From: Mycolicibacterium aurum
Lineage (GTDB): Bacteria; Actinomycetota; Actinomycetes; Mycobacteriales; Mycobacteriaceae
DNA: 64,000 nucleotides
Reading direction: 5' to 3'
Assembly (NCBI RefSeq): GCF_900637195.1
Contig: NZ_LR134356.1
Location: 5,208,001-5,272,000 of the forward strand
Shown: piece by piece, positions 8,868-17,120 of the stretch
Layout: every line of letters begins with the position of its first letter
How positions within the stretch are numbered: position 1 is the stretch's first letter
Translations under genes and position numbers: made by a program
The notes under the pieces: model-generated
Databases searched by the model: none
What the model was told of the DNA's origin: nothing
Seen by the model: the letters and a program-made list of their open reading frames with translations, nothing else

Positions 8868-10069
8868 CAGTAATCGTCCCTTTCCGCATACGCGCCGTTG
8901 AACAGGAACTGCAGCGTCGACGGGGCGTCGAACTGCAACTCGGTGTTCGGCTGGTACGGAACATAGGCGTTGTCGGTCACCAGGAACGGGGTCCGGTACC
9001 AGCTGCCGCCGTACTGCTTGCTCGGAACATCGGGCAGTCCACGGCAATTCGGTCCGCCGGAGGCGCCCACCATGGGCAGACTCTCCGGATACGTGTATGC
9101 GGGTGCGCCGGGGATGAAGCTGGAGGATACGAACAGGCCGGGACGGATGCCGCCGATGATCGGGGCGAACCGGTCGATCGCGTTCGCGGTGCCCTTGAGC
9201 GTGCACCCGATGACCGGGGAGTACTCCGCCGCCACCTTCAGCGGCGCCCGCAACCGCTGGATGGCGGCGATGAAGTCGTCGGCCGCGGGTTCCAGCGTCG
9301 CGGTGCCGTTGTTGGCCAGCCCGGTGGCCGCCAACAACGTCGCGTTGAGATTGTCCTCCTCCTCGACCAACGTCCTCGAGATCGTGGGCGCGTTGTCGAG
9401 AATCCGGACCAGGTCGGGGGCCGCGTCGGCGTAGATGTTCGCCACTTCCGCGGTCTGGCGCAGATCTTCCTGCACCGTCGGCAATTTCGGATTCAGCTGG
9501 CCCAGATAGGTGTTGAGCCCCGACATGATGGCGCCCGCGTCGTCGCCGTTACCCCGGAGCCCTTCGGCCAACGCCGACATCGTGGCGTTGAGGTTGATCG
9601 GGTCGATCTTCTGCAGCACGTCGGTCAGCGTCTGGAACAGCGTGTTGACTTCGAGCTGAACGTCTTTGGCCTCGACCTGGGCGCCGGGTTCCAGCGGCGT
9701 GGGCGTCGGGTCGTCCGGGGCGAGGAACTCGACCGCTTTGGCGCCGAAGATCGTGCTGCCCGCGATCCGCACCGGTGAATTCGACGGGATGTAGCGCAGC
9801 TCGCCGCTGCGGATCGCCAACGTCAGCTTGGCGCCGTCCCCCGCGTACTCGATCGATTCGACTTCGCCGACCTGGATGCCGCGGAACTTGACCTTGGCCT
9901 TGTCCTCCATCACCAGACCCGCGCGCGGCGAGAGCACGGTGACGGTGTCGGTGGAGGTGAACGCCGCCGTATAGGACAGGTAGGTGAAGGTGGCCGCCGC
10001 GAGCACCACCGCAGCGAGGATCGCCGCGGCGATCCTCACATGGCTGCGCTTCGCGTCACCGTCGACCAT
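8867..10069 (-). CDS. mce4A: Mce4A, MlaD-domain subunit of the Mce4 sterol importer
   Basis: This 400-residue protein, the expected Mce4A length, has an N-terminal helix (about 11-33, AAAILAAVVLAAATFTYLSYTAA), an MlaD domain (KAKVKFRGIQVGEVESIEY) and a helical tail. The C-terminal part carries paired Cys segments (VIGCTLKGT, GGPNCRG). ATG at 10069 has GGAAGGGAC about 7 nt upstream and lies 11 nt after the yrbE4B stop. Mce4A is a core subunit of the cholesterol importer. The ORF can be extended upstream over yrbE4B, but that sequence is Arg-rich shadow. Confidence 0.93.
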   Translation of the reverse strand: MVDGDAKRSHVRIAAAILAAVVLAAATFTYLSYTAAFTSTDTVTVLSPRAGLVMEDKAKVKFRGIQVGEVESIEYAGDGAKLTLAIRSGELRYIPSNSPVRIAGSTIFGAKAVEFLAPDDPTPTPLEPGAQVEAKDVQLEVNTLFQTLTDVLQKIDPINLNATMSALAEGLRGNGDDAGAIMSGLNTYLGQLNPKLPTVQEDLRQTAEVANIYADAAPDLVRILDNAPTISRTLVEEEDNLNATLLAATGLANNGTATLEPAADDFIAAIQRLRAPLKVAAEYSPVIGCTLKGTANAIDRFAPIIGGIRPGLFVSSSFIPGAPAYTYPESLPMVGASGGPNCRGLPDVPSKQYGGSWYRTPFLVTDNAYVPYQPNTELQFDAPSTLQFLFNGAYAERDDY

Positions 10070-10080
10070 CGTGTCCCTTC

Positions 10081-10923
10081 CTATCCCGACAGGTTGAAGT
10101 TGCCGGACGCTCCGTAGACAGCGAGCGAGATGAGCAGGACGATCGTCACGACGACGATGAGCGACGTGCGCACCGCCTGTCCCACCGCGATGCCGACGCC
10201 GACGGGACCGCCCGAGGCGTTGTAGCCGTAGTAGGTGTGCACCAGCATCACCGCTATCGACATGACGATGGCCTGGAGGAACGACCACAGCAGGTCGCTC
10301 GGCACCAGGAACGTGTTGAAGTAGTGGTCGTAGAGGCCCGCGGACTGCCCGTTGATGTAGACGGTGGTGAACCGCGCCGCGAAGAACGCCGCGAGCACCG
10401 ACAACGCATACAGCGGGACGATCGCGATCAGACCGGCCATCAGTCGTGTTGACACGAGGTACGAGACCGAGTGCACGGCCATCGATTCCACCGCGTCGAT
10501 CTCCTCGGCGACCCGCATCGCGCCCAGCTGTGCCGTGGCGCCGGCGCCGATGGTGGCCGCCAAAGCGATGCCCGCGATCACCGGTGCCACGATTCGCACG
10601 TTGAGGAACGCCGACAGGAAGCCGGTGAGAGCCTCGATGCCGATGTTGCCCAGCGAGGAGTAGCCCTGGACGGCGATGACGCCGCCCGACGCGAGAGTCA
10701 TGAACGCCGCCACGCCGACGGTGCCGCCGATCATCACCAATGCGCCGGTGCCCATGGTCATCTCGGCGATCAGCCGGATGGTCTCCTTGCGATACCGGGT
10801 CAGCGCATTGGGGATGTAGCGGATCGATTCGCCGTAGAACAGCGCCTGCTCGCCCACGGTGTCGACGACCCTGGGCACGCCGCGGAACAGACGGCGGAAA
10901 CGGACGGTGGCGTCATAACTCAT
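10081..10923 (-). CDS. yrbE4B: YrbE4B, MlaE-type permease of the Mce4 importer
   Basis: This 280-residue polytopic membrane protein of the MlaE/YrbE family has about five to six hydrophobic segments and the conserved cytoplasmic loop (GATAQLGAMRVAEEIDAVESMAV, the EQxxA-type ATPase coupling helix). With YrbE4A it forms the inner-membrane permease that moves sterol delivered by the Mce4 proteins, driven by an MceG-type ATPase encoded elsewhere. Its ATG at 10923 follows the yrbE4A stop by less than one codon. Family and position are unambiguous. Confidence 0.93.
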   Translation of the reverse strand: MSYDATVRFRRLFRGVPRVVDTVGEQALFYGESIRYIPNALTRYRKETIRLIAEMTMGTGALVMIGGTVGVAAFMTLASGGVIAVQGYSSLGNIGIEALTGFLSAFLNVRIVAPVIAGIALAATIGAGATAQLGAMRVAEEIDAVESMAVHSVSYLVSTRLMAGLIAIVPLYALSVLAAFFAARFTTVYINGQSAGLYDHYFNTFLVPSDLLWSFLQAIVMSIAVMLVHTYYGYNASGGPVGVGIAVGQAVRTSLIVVVTIVLLISLAVYGASGNFNLSG

Positions 10924-10925
10924 CG

Positions 10926-11690
10926 CTACCGCACCAGCACTCTCACGCCGATCGCCGTCATGATCACGTTGATCACGAACAGGCAGATGAACGCATAGAC
11001 CACGGTCTCGTTCACGGCGTTGCCGACCCCCTTGGGGCCGCCCTTGACCGTCAGACCGCGGTAGCAGCCGACCAGCCCGGCGACAACCCCGAACAACAGG
11101 GCCTTGATCTCGGCGAGGATGAGCTCGGGCAGCCCGGTGAGCACCGTCAAACCGTTGATGAACGACCCGGGGTTGACGCCCTGCAGGAACACCGAGAAGA
11201 CGTAACCGCCTGTCAGGCCGATCAGGCAGACCAGGCCGTTGAGCAGCAGCGCCACGAATGTCGAGGCGAGCACGCGCGGGACGACAAGACGATGGATCGG
11301 GTCGATGCCCAGCACGCGCATCGCGTCGATCTCTTCGCGGATGGTGCGCGCACCCAGGTCGGCGCAGATCGCGGTCGCGCCGGCACCGGCCACCACCAGC
11401 ACCGTGACCACCGGCCCAAGCTGGGTGATGGTGCCGAACGCGGTCCCTGCGCCGGAGAGATCGGCGGCGCCGATCTCACGCAGGAGGATGTTCAGCGTGA
11501 ACGCGACCAGGACGGTGAACGGAATCGCGACCAACAGCGTCGGCACGAGCGAGACGCGCGCGATCATCCAGGTCTGATCGAGGAACTCCCGGAACTGGAA
11601 CGGGCGGCGGAACGTCTTGACGAACGTGTCCAGCGACATCTCGACGAACCCACCTACGGCCCGCGCAGGCGCCGCAAGCTGTTCGATCAA
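10926..11690 (-). CDS. yrbE4A: YrbE4A, MlaE-type permease of the Mce4 importer
   Basis: With a TTG start at 11690 the product is 254 residues and begins LIEQLAAPARAVGGF, matching the usual YrbE4A N-terminus; GGAGCCGAGG lies just upstream as ribosome site. A further TTG at 11735 would add 15 residues and is less likely. The coupling loop reads CADLGARTIREEIDAMRVLGIDP, and several membrane helices follow. It is the first gene of the mce4 operon here. The leader is about 125 nt from the promoter that carries a KstR site in its spacer (11822-11851). Confidence 0.9.
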   Translation of the reverse strand: MIEQLAAPARAVGGFVEMSLDTFVKTFRRPFQFREFLDQTWMIARVSLVPTLLVAIPFTVLVAFTLNILLREIGAADLSGAGTAFGTITQLGPVVTVLVVAGAGATAICADLGARTIREEIDAMRVLGIDPIHRLVVPRVLASTFVALLLNGLVCLIGLTGGYVFSVFLQGVNPGSFINGLTVLTGLPELILAEIKALLFGVVAGLVGCYRGLTVKGGPKGVGNAVNETVVYAFICLFVINVIMTAIGVRVLVR

Positions 11691-11821
11691 CCTCGGCTCC
11701 GTTCTCGGGACTCGGTGGCTGGGACATGGCTGCAAGGGCCGCCGTGGCGAAGTGCCCGGCGGTTGCAGGCCGTGATGTGTCCCCGCCCCCGTGTTAAGCA
11801 GTGCTCTTAGTGAGCCGGCTC

Positions 11822-11851
11822 ATACTAACTAGAACGTGTTCGCAGTGTCAA
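11822..11851 (-). promoter_or_regulatory. mce4 promoter with KstR operator in the spacer
   Basis: On the minus strand TTGACA (11851-11846) and TAGTAT (11827-11822) are separated by 18 nt. The imperfect KstR operator at 11830-11843 lies inside the spacer, so bound repressor would block polymerase directly. Transcription would begin near 11815 and read into yrbE4A. Confidence 0.6.
11830..11843. promoter_or_regulatory. KstR operator, mce4 proximal
   Basis: TAGAACGTGTTCGC matches TNNAACNNGTTNNA except for the last base. It lies 140 nt upstream of yrbE4A, between the predicted -35 and -10. KstR is the TetR-type cholesterol-responsive repressor; its gene is not in this window. Confidence 0.8.
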
Positions 11852-11918
11852 AGAACCGCAAATACCGCTCCAAATGTAATATTTGCGCAGCTCAAGGCCA
11901 GTGTGACACAGGTCATCC

Positions 11919-11932
11919 TAGAACGCGTTACA
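11919..11932. promoter_or_regulatory. KstR operator, mce4 distal
   Basis: TAGAACGCGTTACA is an exact match to the KstR consensus. It lies 76 bp from the proximal site, between the end of hsd4A and the start of yrbE4A. Two sites could give tighter repression of the importer operon. Confidence 0.85.
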
Positions 11933-11962
11933 GTTGACGTGAACGCGTGACAACCACCGCTG

Positions 11963-12910
11963 TCAGGCGGGGTCGCCCAGCCCCATCGCCGCCGAGAAAC
12001 TGCGTTCCGGATCCCGATCAGCAAAGTAGCTCTGAAGAGTTCCCGACAGTGCCGACGGATCCCAGGCGTCGCCGTCGGCACTGAACTGCCGCTCTGCCGT
12101 CGGAGCCGCAATGAGGGTCACCGTCGGACCATAAACGATGAAGAGCTGTCCGTTGACCCCTTCGGCGGCCGGCGAAGCTAAGAAACGGACCAGGTTCACG
12201 ACGTGCTCGGGCGACAGCGGGTCGACCGAGCCGTCGGGCAGCTCAGGTGCATCGCCGAACACCCCGGCGGTCATGGCGGTGCGGGCCCTCGGCGCGATCG
12301 CGTTGGCGCGGACACCGAAGCGCTCCAGGGCGCGGGCGGCCGACAGCGTCAGCGCGGTGATCCCGGCCTTCGCCGCCCCGTAGTTGGGCTGCCCGATCGG
12401 TCCCGACAGGCCCGCTTCGGACGAGGTGTTGATGATCCGGCCGTACACCTTCCCGTTGTCAACCCCCTCGCCGCCCTGTTTGGCCTTCGACCGCCAGTAG
12501 GTCGCGGCGTTGCGGGTCAGCAGGAAGTGTCCGCGCAGGTGCACCGCGATGACCGCATCCCACTCCTCGTCGGTCATGTTGAACAGCAGACGGTCCCGGG
12601 TGATGCCGGCGTTGTTCACGACGATCGCGAGGCCGCCGAGCCCGTCGGCGGTCTCCACGAGTTCGTCGGCGGTGGCGCGCTCGCTGATGTCACCCGCGAC
12701 CGCGACGCCTTTGGAACCGGCGGACGCGATCTCGTCGAGCACGTCGGACTTGTCGAGTGCCGGGGCGATGTCGTTGACGACAACGGTCGCTCCGGCCCTG
12801 GCCAGTCCGATCGCCTCGGCACGGCCCAGGCCCGCAGCAGCTCCGGTGACCACGGCAACGCGGCCGGAGAGATCGGTGTCGGATCCCGAGGGGGCAGCAG
12901 AATTAGTCAA
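11963..12910 (-). CDS. hsd4A: Hsd4A-type short-chain dehydrogenase (Rv3502c-like)
   Basis: This is a short-chain dehydrogenase of 315 residues with TTG start at 12910 and AGAGGT 9 nt upstream. The cofactor motif TGAAAGLG is at about 22-29, NNAG at about 105, and the YxxxK active site appears as YGAAK. Homologues are described as NAD-dependent beta-hydroxyacyl-CoA dehydrogenase and 17-beta-hydroxysteroid dehydrogenase in sterol side-chain beta-oxidation, and that role fits the neighbours. The gene follows fdxD by 13 nt. The start is chosen from spacing and family length; ORF sequence further upstream overlaps fdxD and looks like shadow. Confidence 0.85.
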   Translation of the reverse strand: MTNSAAPSGSDTDLSGRVAVVTGAAAGLGRAEAIGLARAGATVVVNDIAPALDKSDVLDEIASAGSKGVAVAGDISERATADELVETADGLGGLAIVVNNAGITRDRLLFNMTDEEWDAVIAVHLRGHFLLTRNAATYWRSKAKQGGEGVDNGKVYGRIINTSSEAGLSGPIGQPNYGAAKAGITALTLSAARALERFGVRANAIAPRARTAMTAGVFGDAPELPDGSVDPLSPEHVVNLVRFLASPAAEGVNGQLFIVYGPTVTLIAAPTAERQFSADGDAWDPSALSGTLQSYFADRDPERSFSAAMGLGDPA

Positions 12911-12923
12911 AGTACGAATACCT

Positions 12924-13115
12924 CTAGTCGTGTCGGATGAGGGCGGCCCTAGGGCATTCGGCGATGGACTGCTCGGCCAAGGCCTCCTCGCCTTCGGGCA
13001 CCGGATCGGCCTTGACGATCGCATAGTCTTCGTCGTCGAGGTCGAACAGGTCGGGGGCTATTCCGACACACACCGCGTTGCCTTCGCAACGGTCACGGTC
13101 CACTTCCACTCGCAT
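12924..13115 (-). CDS. fdxD: FdxD, [3Fe-4S]-type ferredoxin
   Basis: This 63-residue acidic ferredoxin has CEGNAVC (Cys 10 and 16) and a C-terminal ECP motif. Three cysteines and an Ala at the position of a fourth ligand point to a 3Fe-4S cluster. The start ATG is preceded by AGGAGGAA with good spacing. In M. tuberculosis the equivalent, Rv3503c, sits at the same place. It may donate electrons to a cytochrome P450 or another oxygenase of the sterol cluster; the partner is not determined by sequence. It is transcribed with hsd4A, divergent from fadE26, from a region with one KstR site. Confidence 0.9.
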   Translation of the reverse strand: MRVEVDRDRCEGNAVCVGIAPDLFDLDDEDYAIVKADPVPEGEEALAEQSIAECPRAALIRHD

Positions 13116-13192
13116 GAGTTCCTCCTGTCGGTCCGGGCTGTTGGTCCGATCCTGCCGGGCACCCAGTGTGTCACCACCCTGGACCCCAAGAC

Positions 13193-13206
13193 TAGAACGT
13201 GTTACA
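13193..13206. promoter_or_regulatory. KstR operator between fdxD and fadE26
   Basis: TAGAACGTGTTACA is an exact consensus match. It lies 78 bp from the fdxD start and 82 bp from the fadE26 start, so it may control both divergent operons. Confidence 0.85.
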
Positions 13207-13287
13207 ACCGGGAGGGACCCGAGGTATGACCCAGACGTCTGGGGAGCGCACCCGGATACAGGCTTGCAGACGAGTGAGGACTACGCG

Positions 13288-14469
13288 ATGCAGATCGGCT
13301 ACACCCCTGAACAGGAGGAGTTGCGTCGCGAGCTGCGCGCGTACTTCACCAAACTCATGACGCCCGAGCGCGCCGAGGCGCTGGCGGCCAGCGACGGCGA
13401 GATGGGGCGCGGCAACGTGTACCGCGAGACCGTCGCGCAGATGGGCAAGGACGGCTGGCTCACGTTGAACTGGCCCAAGGAGTACGGCGGCCAGGAACGC
13501 ACGCCGATGGAAAGCCTGATCTTCAACGACGAGGCATCCATCGCGAACGTGCCGGTGCCCTTCCTGACGATCAACAGTGTCGCGCCGACGATCATGCACT
13601 TCGGTACCGAGGAGCAGAAGAAGTTCTTCCTGCCCAAGATCGCCGCGGGCGAGCTGCATTTCTCCATCGGATACTCGGAGCCCGGCGCGGGCACCGATCT
13701 CGCGTCGCTGCGCACCAGCGCGGTGCATGACGGCGACGACTACGTCATCAACGGTCAGAAGATGTGGACGAGCCTCATCGCCTATGCCGACTACGTGTGG
13801 CTGGCCGTGCGCACCAATCCCGAGGCCAAGAAGCACCGCGGGATCTCGATGCTGATCGTCCCGACGACGGCAGAAGGTTTCTCCTGGACACCGGTGCACA
13901 CCATGTCCGGTGTGGACACCAGCGCCACCTACTACCAGGACGTTCGCGTCCCCAAGTCGGCACTGGTCGGCGAGGAGAACGGTGGCTGGAAGCTGGTCAC
14001 CAACCAGCTCAACCACGAGCGCGTCGCCCTGGTGTCGGCACAGCCGATCTACGCCGCGCTCAACGGTGTTCGCGAGTGGGCGCAGAACACCAAGGACGTT
14101 CACGGCAACCGCCTGATCGACTCCGAATGGGTGCAGCTGAACCTGGCGCGCGTGCATGCCAAGGCCGAGGTGCTCAAGTTGATCAACTGGGAGCTGGCAT
14201 CGGCCACCGATGAGGCGCCCTCACCCGCGGACGCGTCGGCGGCCAAGGTCTACGGGACCGAGCTGGCCACCGAGGCCTACCGGCTGCTGATGGAGGTGCT
14301 GGGCACCGCCGCGACGCTGCGGACGAACTCCCCCGGCGCGCTGCTGCGGGGCCGGATCGAACGCATGCACCGGTCCTGCCTGATCCTGACGTTCGGCGGC
14401 GGTACCAACGAGATTCAGCGCGACATCATCGGCATGGTCGCGCTCGGCCTGCCCCGGGTCAACCGGTAG
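13288..14469 (+). CDS. fadE26: FadE26 acyl-CoA dehydrogenase subunit
   Basis: This 393-residue acyl-CoA dehydrogenase contains YSEPGAGTDLASLRT and the C-terminal GGGTNEIQRDIIG motif. In mycobacteria FadE26 and FadE27 form an alpha2beta2 enzyme (ChsE4-ChsE5) that oxidises CoA esters of the long sterol side chain; having two dissimilar adjacent subunits is the hallmark of these sterol enzymes. ATG at 13288 has GTGAGGA 7 nt upstream and gives MQIGYTPEQEE. An earlier in-frame start at 13078 overlaps fdxD and lies upstream of the KstR site, so it was rejected. It is first in a six-gene operon. Confidence 0.92.
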   Translation: MQIGYTPEQEELRRELRAYFTKLMTPERAEALAASDGEMGRGNVYRETVAQMGKDGWLTLNWPKEYGGQERTPMESLIFNDEASIANVPVPFLTINSVAPTIMHFGTEEQKKFFLPKIAAGELHFSIGYSEPGAGTDLASLRTSAVHDGDDYVINGQKMWTSLIAYADYVWLAVRTNPEAKKHRGISMLIVPTTAEGFSWTPVHTMSGVDTSATYYQDVRVPKSALVGEENGGWKLVTNQLNHERVALVSAQPIYAALNGVREWAQNTKDVHGNRLIDSEWVQLNLARVHAKAEVLKLINWELASATDEAPSPADASAAKVYGTELATEAYRLLMEVLGTAATLRTNSPGALLRGRIERMHRSCLILTFGGGTNEIQRDIIGMVALGLPRVNR

Positions 14470-14486
14470 AGACGAGAGACTCAGAC

Positions 14487-15584
14487 ATGGATTTCAAGAC
14501 GACCGAAGCCAGTGACGACCTCGGCGGTCTGGTGCGCACGATCACCGAGTCGGTGGTCACCCCTGAGCATCAGCGAGAGCTCGACGGAGCCGACGAACGA
14601 TTCGACCGTGCCCTGTGGGGCAAACTGATCGACGCGGACATCCTGTCGACCACGGCCCCGGAGGCCCTGGGTGGCGGCGGGTTCGGGGTGCTGGAAGAAG
14701 TCGCCGTGCTGGTGGCGCTCGGGCGCCAACTCTCTGCGGTGCCCTACCTGGAATCGGTGGTGCTCGGCGCAGGGGCAATTGCCCGTTTCGGATCCGAAGC
14801 CCTGCAGCAGGAGTGGGCCGCGCCGGCCATCACGGGTGAGAAGATTCTCACCGTCGCACTCGACGGAGAGATGGGCGAAGGCCCCGTCCGCGCACAGAAT
14901 TCCGGCGACGGCGTCAGCCTCACCGGAACCAGGACCCAGATTGCATTCGCGGCCAGCGCCGACGCGTTCCTCGTCCCCGCGGAAACCGATTCCGGTGTGG
15001 GTGTTTTCCTCGTCGCGGCCGCAGACAGCGGCGTCACGGTCACCGCACTCGACACCACCGGCCACGGCAGCGTCGGCGCTCTGGCGCTACAAGGTGTCAG
15101 CGTCGGCGCGGATCGGCGCATCGGCGGCTCCGAGGTACTGGACTGGTTGGTCACGAGGAATGCACTGAGCCGCAGCGCCTATCAACTCGGCGTGCTCGAA
15201 CGCGCACTGGAACTCACCGCGCTCTACGCCCGTGAGCGTGAGCAGTTCGACCGCCCGATCGGCAGCTTCCAGGCGGTGTCGTCACGCCTGGCCGACGGCT
15301 ACATCGACATCAAGGGCCTGCGACTCACGCTGACCCAGGCGGCGTGGCGGGTCTCCGAAGATCTGCCTGCCGACGTCGATGTGGCCAGCGCCGCTTTCTG
15401 GGCAGCCGAGGCGGGTCACCGGGTGGCGCACACCACCGTTCACGTCCACGGCGGTGTCGGCATCGACACCGACCATCCGGTGCACCGCTACTTTCTGGCC
15501 GCCAAGCAGACCGAGTTCGCGGTGGGCGGCGCCACCGGGCAGTTGCTGCGCATCGGGCGCGAACTGGCCGATACCCCGGTCTGA
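14487..15584 (+). CDS. fadE27: FadE27 acyl-CoA dehydrogenase subunit
   Basis: This 365-residue acyl-CoA dehydrogenase-fold protein starts MDFKTTEASDD, 17 nt after fadE26. It is the diverged partner subunit: the C-terminal half retains YAREREQFDRPIGSFQAVSSRLAD and VHGGVGIDTDHPVHRYF. The usual catalytic and FAD contacts are shared between the two subunits in this family. With FadE26 it would introduce the double bond in the first side-chain beta-oxidation cycles. Fast-growing mycobacteria keep the same fadE26-fadE27-fadD17 order. Confidence 0.92.
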   Translation: MDFKTTEASDDLGGLVRTITESVVTPEHQRELDGADERFDRALWGKLIDADILSTTAPEALGGGGFGVLEEVAVLVALGRQLSAVPYLESVVLGAGAIARFGSEALQQEWAAPAITGEKILTVALDGEMGEGPVRAQNSGDGVSLTGTRTQIAFAASADAFLVPAETDSGVGVFLVAAADSGVTVTALDTTGHGSVGALALQGVSVGADRRIGGSEVLDWLVTRNALSRSAYQLGVLERALELTALYAREREQFDRPIGSFQAVSSRLADGYIDIKGLRLTLTQAAWRVSEDLPADVDVASAAFWAAEAGHRVAHTTVHVHGGVGIDTDHPVHRYFLAAKQTEFAVGGATGQLLRIGRELADTPV

Positions 15585-15587
15585 CCG

Positions 15588-17120
15588 GTGGCTGACCGCT
15601 CGACGGTCCCCGGGCTGCTGGCCGAGCTGACCGAGGTCGACGACCGGGGTGTGCACTGGGTGGACACCGACACGGATGCGGTGTCATTCGCCAGCTGGCG
15701 CAACCACATACAGGACGGTGCCGCGCTCGCCGCCGCACTGCGGGCCCGGCTGGATCCGCATCGTCCCGCGCATGTGGGCGTACTGCTGGGCAACACGCCG
15801 TTCTTCGGCACCGTGCTGGTCGCCGCGGCGCTGTCGGGAATCGTTCCGGTCGGGCTGAACCCGACTCGGCGCGGCGATTCCCTGGCGCGCGACGTCGCCC
15901 ACGCCGACTGCCAGCTGGTGCTGGCCGATCGGTCGGCCCCGGAGCGACCGGTGCAGGACGGTATCCCGACACTCGATGTCGAATCGGCGGACTTCGCCGA
16001 CGAACTGTCCGCGCACCGCGGGGTCGCCGTCGAGTTCCGCCGCGCCGACCCCGACGACCTGTTCATGCTGATCTTCACCTCGGGCACCAGCGGAGATCCC
16101 AAGGCCGTGCGATGCACGCACGAGAAGGTGGCGTTCCCCGGCGCCATGCTGGCCGACCGATTCGGGCTGGGGCCGTCGGACACCTGCTATCTGTCGATGC
16201 CGCTGTTCCATTCCAACGCCATCATGGCCGGCTGGGCACCCGCCGTCGCGGCGGGAGCATCGATCGCGCTGCGGCGCAAATTCTCTGCCTCCCAGTTCAT
16301 TCCGGACACCCGGCGGTTCGGCGCGACGTACGCGAACTACGTAGGTAAGCCGCTGTCCTACATCCTGGCCACCCCCGAACGGCCGGACGACGCCGACAAT
16401 CCTCTGAGAATCGCATACGGCAACGAAGGAGCTCCGCGCGATCTCGGCCGCTTCTCGCAGCGCTTCGGTGTACAGGTGGTCGACGGCTTCGGGTCCAGCG
16501 AAGGCGGGGTGTCCATCGCGCGCACCCCCGACACCCCGGAGGGCGCGCTGGGGCCGCTCGTGGCCGGAGTGACGATTCTCGACATCGACACCGGGGCAGA
16601 GTGCCCACCCGGCGTCATCGGTGAACTGGTCAATACCGAAGGGCCGGGCCAGTTCCGGGGCTACTATCGCGATCCCGAGGCCGAGGCCGACCGGATGCGG
16701 GGCGGCGTCTACCACAGCGGCGACCTGGCCTACCGCGACGAGAACGGGTTCGCGTACTTCGCGGGCAGGCTCGGTGACTGGATGCGGGTGGACGGCGAAA
16801 ACCTGGGAACCGCGCCCATCGAGCGGATTCTGATGCGGTTCCCGGGCGTGACCGAAGCCGCGGTGTATCCGATCCCCGACCCTGCCGTTGGCGACCAGGT
16901 GATGGCCGCCCTGGTGCTGCCGGAGGACACCGCCTTCGATCCTGCCGCGTTCCGGCGATTCCTGGCCGAGCAGGCCGACCTCGGCCCCAAGCAGTGGCCG
17001 ACGTTCGTGCGCACGGCGACCGCCCTGCCCAGAACCGAGACGTTCAAGGTGCTCAAGCGTCAACTGTCTGCGGAGGGCACCGCCTGCGCCGACCCCGTGC
17101 ACCCGGTCGGGCGACCGTGA
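15588..17120 (+). CDS. fadD17: FadD17 steroid acyl-CoA synthetase (first of two tandem copies)
   Basis: This 510-residue ANL-family ligase has the AMP/ATP motif FTSGTSGDPKAV and the core motif YHSGDLAYRDENGFAYFAGR. A C-terminal Lys region, LPRTETFKVLKRQL, contains the presumed adenylation lysine. GTG start follows the fadE27 stop by 3 nt. FadD17 is associated with activation of steroid side-chain carboxylates, probably shorter ones than FadD19 takes. A second, clearly homologous gene follows immediately. Both share the stretch LATPERPDDADN and the SxxSASxF and GSSEGG segments, so they arose by tandem duplication. Confidence 0.88.
   Translation: MADRSTVPGLLAELTEVDDRGVHWVDTDTDAVSFASWRNHIQDGAALAAALRARLDPHRPAHVGVLLGNTPFFGTVLVAAALSGIVPVGLNPTRRGDSLARDVAHADCQLVLADRSAPERPVQDGIPTLDVESADFADELSAHRGVAVEFRRADPDDLFMLIFTSGTSGDPKAVRCTHEKVAFPGAMLADRFGLGPSDTCYLSMPLFHSNAIMAGWAPAVAAGASIALRRKFSASQFIPDTRRFGATYANYVGKPLSYILATPERPDDADNPLRIAYGNEGAPRDLGRFSQRFGVQVVDGFGSSEGGVSIARTPDTPEGALGPLVAGVTILDIDTGAECPPGVIGELVNTEGPGQFRGYYRDPEAEADRMRGGVYHSGDLAYRDENGFAYFAGRLGDWMRVDGENLGTAPIERILMRFPGVTEAAVYPIPDPAVGDQVMAALVLPEDTAFDPAAFRRFLAEQADLGPKQWPTFVRTATALPRTETFKVLKRQLSAEGTACADPVHPVGRP

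Noticed and set aside
8867..10288. Longer mce4A starting at 10288
   Set aside because: The extra 73 residues are Arg/His-rich sequence over yrbE4B; ATG 10069 has a ribosome site and gives the normal 400-residue protein.
10307..10320. AGGAACGTGTTGAA resembles a KstR operator
   Set aside because: It lies inside yrbE4B coding sequence, lacks the first T of the consensus, and there is no promoter next to it.
13230..13243. Perfect 14-bp palindrome CCCAGACGTCTGGG before fadE26
   Set aside because: Palindromes of this length are expected a few times by chance in 64 kb of GC-rich DNA, and it has no clear place in the promoter.
16994..17116. Upstream extension of the second fadD17-like gene
   Set aside because: It overlaps the first fadD17 in a different frame and encodes Arg-rich shadow sequence; the GTG at 17117 gives the expected N-terminus.
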